Shown here piece by piece: positions 6,056 through 7,393 of a DNA stretch of 7,393 bases. How positions within the stretch are numbered: the first letter of the stretch is position 1; every line of letters begins with the position of its first letter. This stretch comes from JADJYF01 sp043782755. Its GTDB lineage: Bacteria; Pseudomonadota; Gammaproteobacteria; Ga0077536. The position numbers and the translations under genes were made by a program. The stretch lies in contig JAYWAC010000029.1 in assembly GCA_043782755.1 (NCBI GenBank), positions 1 to 7,393 of the forward strand, written 5' to 3'. The notes below the pieces were generated by a model, which worked only from the letters and a program-made list of their open reading frames with translations, did not search any database and had not been told where the DNA came from.

Positions 6056-6436
6056 TCAAGCAACGGAGGTAATAGGAGGTCGGAACGGAGTGAGTGGTTT
6101 TGCCAGAGACGAGAGCGTTAGCGAAGAAGCAGACCAATGGTGGGACAAATTTGATTCGATTATCTGTTGTCGATACTCCAGCGCAACCAGCCCGCCCGCA
6201 CACGGGCCCGAACAAGTGCAGCTGACTTCGCAACCTGAGTGGTGACGTCGATGGTCTTGATGTTGCTGACAGTGGTGGGTCGTCGTGGCATCGGTGGTCA
6301 CCACTACCTCTGCATGAAGCGCTTGGCGTTGCCCACCTATAGCGTGCTGGCAGCCCATCGTCGTCGCGCTCGCCATACCAGACACCTGAAGGGCAATCAG
6401 GAGAAGTGCAGTAATTGTGGTTCGGAAGCGCCGCAT
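6056..6436 (-). CDS. Small exported His/Cys-rich protein, CopL/DUF2946-like
   Basis: From ATG 6436 this encodes 126 residues; a GTG 24 bases upstream (6460) is possible but less likely, and neither has a strong ribosome site. A signal peptide (RRFRTTITALLLIALQVSG, cleavage near ASA24) is followed by a short metal-ligand cluster: C29, H31, then HHCQQHQDHRRHH (54-66), and C69, C73, C75 and C79 in CEVSCTCSGPC. The C-terminus ends FRPPITSVA; an RPP ending is common in the small CopL/DUF2946-type proteins found beside copper genes. I infer periplasmic or export-linked copper binding; some CopL proteins are reported to act in copper-responsive expression. It is the first gene downstream of the promoter at 6558-6587 and probably heads the minus-strand operon. 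The family call is by architecture only. Confidence 0.65.
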   Translation of the reverse strand: MRRFRTTITALLLIALQVSGMASATTMGCQHAIGGQRQALHAEVVVTTDATTTHHCQQHQDHRRHHSGCEVSCTCSGPCAGGLVALEYRQQIIESNLSHHWSASSLTLSSLAKPLTPFRPPITSVA

Positions 6437-6557
6437 GAAAATACTATCGCTTAACGGCACTGGTTAATGCAAGTGGCAGTGGGGAAGCCTCGGCCTACCA
6501 AGGTGACGGCCCAGTCCCTCGCCATAGAATTTGGCACCACCTTGCTCTGTCTTTGCG

Positions 6558-6587
6558 ATAATAATTCGAGCGGTCGCGGAGTCTCAA
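6558..6587 (-). promoter_or_regulatory. Candidate sigma-70 promoter of the minus-strand copper operon
   Basis: On the minus strand, TTGAGA (6587-6582, 5/6) is followed after 18 bases by TATTAT (6563-6558, 5/6). Transcription would start near 6550, leaving about 115 bases of leader before ATG 6436. The element directly abuts the palindrome 6588-6600, and another TTCGA (6565-6569) lies inside the spacer. Confidence 0.5.
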
Positions 6588-6600
6588 TTCGAACTTCGAA
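6588..6600. promoter_or_regulatory. 13-bp palindrome abutting the -35 box, possible operator
   Basis: TTCGAA-C-TTCGAA is symmetrical about its central base and touches the -35 hexamer of the promoter at 6558-6587. A site here could bind an activator that contacts the polymerase at -35. The binding protein is unknown, and the arms do not match a copper-regulator box that I know. Confidence 0.4.
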
Positions 6601-6619
6601 CGATTTGATGGAGAGTGTC

Positions 6620-6970
6620 ATACAGTCTCGCACTCGATAAGGAGATCTGTGATCTCGACTGCGGGGCGGTCGATGATGTGAAAGCCCGCGGGCCACGACT
6701 AATCCTCGAAGGGTATCGATCGGAGCGGCGCCTTCGAGGGCAGGCGCTTCCATCGTCTACAAGCCTCCCCCTCTTCAACCAGATTGATAGTGCTACGGAC
6801 TTCGGCCAATTGCCGCAGCGATCCGCGCAGAAAGCCCATCCACAATGTCCGCCCTTCGCGGGTACCACCGGAGCGTGCTCGGACTGTAGCCCCCCGCGCG
6901 AGCACCAGATACTAAACAATCTGGCAGCCGCAATAGGTGCGCAATCCCGTCTTGACGGTCAATATGGCGG
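6620..6970 (-). pseudogene. Probable decayed MerR-family regulator
   Basis: No open frame covers this stretch, but pieces from different minus-strand frames line up in MerR order. First comes TVKTGLRTY (near 6955-6930), which resembles the helix-turn-helix start. Then LVSGARAGGYSPSTLRW (about 6915-6866) resembles the '...GYR.Y....L..L' wing. Then MGFLRGSLRQLAEVRSTIN leading into LVEEGEACRRWKRL (about 6839-6745) resembles 'LGFSL..I..LL.L..G..C..' with the Cys before the dimerisation helix. Several frameshifts and deletions are needed. MerR proteins of the CueR type commonly control copper genes, so position fits. The similarity is short and by eye, and the limits are approximate. It could instead be chance in a GC-rich spacer. 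Confidence 0.4.
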
Positions 6971-6975
6971 ACGAC

Positions 6976-6990
6976 GCCATCCTGGATGGC
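6976..6990. repeat. Short inverted repeat after the Met-rich gene
   Basis: GCCATCC-T-GGATGGC is a perfect 7-1-7 inverted repeat starting 10 bases beyond the stop of the Met-rich gene. As a hairpin it would have 6 pairs and a 3-base loop. It has no following T-run on either strand, so it is at best a weak terminator or a binding site. A second pair of overlapping small repeats lies at 6947-6962 (CCGTC-TT-GACGG and TTGAC-G-GTCAA). Confidence 0.35.
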
Positions 6991-7000
6991 ACTTTACAAA

Positions 7001-7354
7001 TTACTTCCCCATCCCCTCCATTTTCATGCCCTTTCCACCCATCATCCCTTTGTCGTGGTCCGCCGGCTTCGTACCTTCCATCATCCTACCGTCCATTGTC
7101 ATCATCTGCCCCTCTTGCATGCGCATATCCTTGCCGTCGTTCATTGTCATCGTGCCGTCAGGCATGACCTTGTGACCGTCGGACATCGTCATCTCGTGGT
7201 CCATTGGCCCTGTTGCCTTGCCGCCTTGCATCATCATCATCTTGCCATCCTGCATCATGATGCCCGCCATGTCGGCAGCCATCGCCCCTGGGGTAAGGAA
7301 AGATATTGACAGAAGCACTACACCAGCGCGCGCAACACATTTGGACTTGTTCAT
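7001..7354 (-). CDS. Exported Met-rich copper-binding protein (DUF6799-like)
   Basis: This encodes 117 residues. A Sec signal peptide (ARAGVVLLSISFLTPGAMA) is cleaved after A26. The mature part of 91 residues contains about 25 Met, with almost no aromatic or bulky residues. It has a loose repeating pattern of Met groups and DG/GK turns: IMMQDGKMMMMQGGK, EMTMSDGHKVMPDGTMTMNDGK, EGQMMTMDGRMM. This pattern matches the Met-rich DUF6799-type proteins as I remember them. Thioether-rich sequences bind Cu(I) or Ag(I), so a periplasmic copper sponge or chaperone is likely, though not shown. GGA lies about 7-9 bases before ATG 7354. It shares the strand of the copper operon but is separated from it by 564 bases, so it is probably transcribed separately from a promoter beyond the window. 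Residues 7355-7393 hold only its leader. Confidence 0.8.
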   Translation of the reverse strand: MNKSKCVARAGVVLLSISFLTPGAMAADMAGIMMQDGKMMMMQGGKATGPMDHEMTMSDGHKVMPDGTMTMNDGKDMRMQEGQMMTMDGRMMEGTKPADHDKGMMGGKGMKMEGMGK

Positions 7355-7393
7355 AGGTTCTTCCTTCGCTTCAATCTCGAAAGGTAAATGTGT

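Larger units (their letters stand above)
6437..7000. other. 564-base stretch without an intact gene
   Basis: It separates the Met-rich protein gene from the His/Cys-rich gene. I see three things: the operon promoter and palindrome near 6558-6600, the probable MerR remnant at 6620-6970, and small inverted repeats at its right end. Open frames here are short, have no ribosome sites and show no familiar protein. Confidence 0.6.

Noticed and set aside
5970..6233. Minus-strand frame of 87 codons overlapping the His/Cys-rich gene
   Set aside because: It is a shifted frame of the His/Cys-rich gene with no signal peptide, motif or ribosome site.
6499..6544. Inverted arms CAAGGTG / CACCTTG considered as an operator
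   Set aside because: Arms of 7 bases separated by 32 bases are easily found by chance, and the spacing does not suit a known dimeric regulator.
6615..7175. Plus-strand open frame of 186 codons over the spacer and the Met-rich gene
   Set aside because: Its second half is antisense to the Met-rich protein, which has a signal peptide and ribosome site. The first half resembles no protein and lacks a start signal.

Overview
The window reads as part of a periplasmic copper/heavy-metal resistance island from a moderately GC-rich Gram-negative bacterium. The evidence is signal peptides, a lipobox on a TolC-type outer-membrane protein, a Tat signal and a c-type haem protein. The protein families (CnrY/CnrX-type regulators, copper oxidase, TolC-type channel, small Met/His/Cys-rich proteins) suggest a gamma- or betaproteobacterium. 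I cannot name a genus from the sequence.

Layout. At the left edge a truncated minus-strand gene encodes a GDCCVxC-type cysteine-rich small protein. Divergent from it, on the plus strand, is a translationally coupled set resembling cnrYXH: a CnrY-like membrane anti-sigma protein (368-661), a CnrX-like periplasmic metal sensor (658-1098), and an ECF sigma factor that is broken (about 1095-1650) by a frameshift at a G6 tract and by loss of most of region 4. Converging on it is a minus-strand run read from right to left: a His/Cys-rich exported protein (6436-6056), a TolC-like outer-membrane lipoprotein with a Met/His-rich tail (5918-4056), a small exported protein (4046-3756), a two-domain multicopper oxidase (3753-2359) and a membrane-anchored cytochrome c (2332-1706). 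Further upstream, same strand, is a strongly Met-rich exported protein (7354-7001). The 564 bases between it and the His/Cys-rich gene hold what looks like a decayed MerR-family regulator and a good sigma-70 promoter flanked by a palindrome.

How the parts fit. Met-rich and His-rich proteins would bind copper in the periplasm, the oxidase would oxidise Cu(I), the cytochrome c could exchange electrons with it, and the TolC-like protein would give an exit through the outer membrane. No RND pump, adaptor or P-type ATPase lies in the window, so the channel's partners must be elsewhere. Nearly every exported product of the minus-strand cluster carries a Met/His-rich tail. The small protein and the tail of the outer-membrane protein share a Cys-flanked 'DPLM' module that I do not recognise as a named domain.

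The most notable points are this shared module, the 4x MDMKG repeat in the channel tail, and the pairing of intact effector genes with two decayed local regulators (ECF sigma and probable MerR), which leaves the CnrY/CnrX-like pair without an intact partner in cis.
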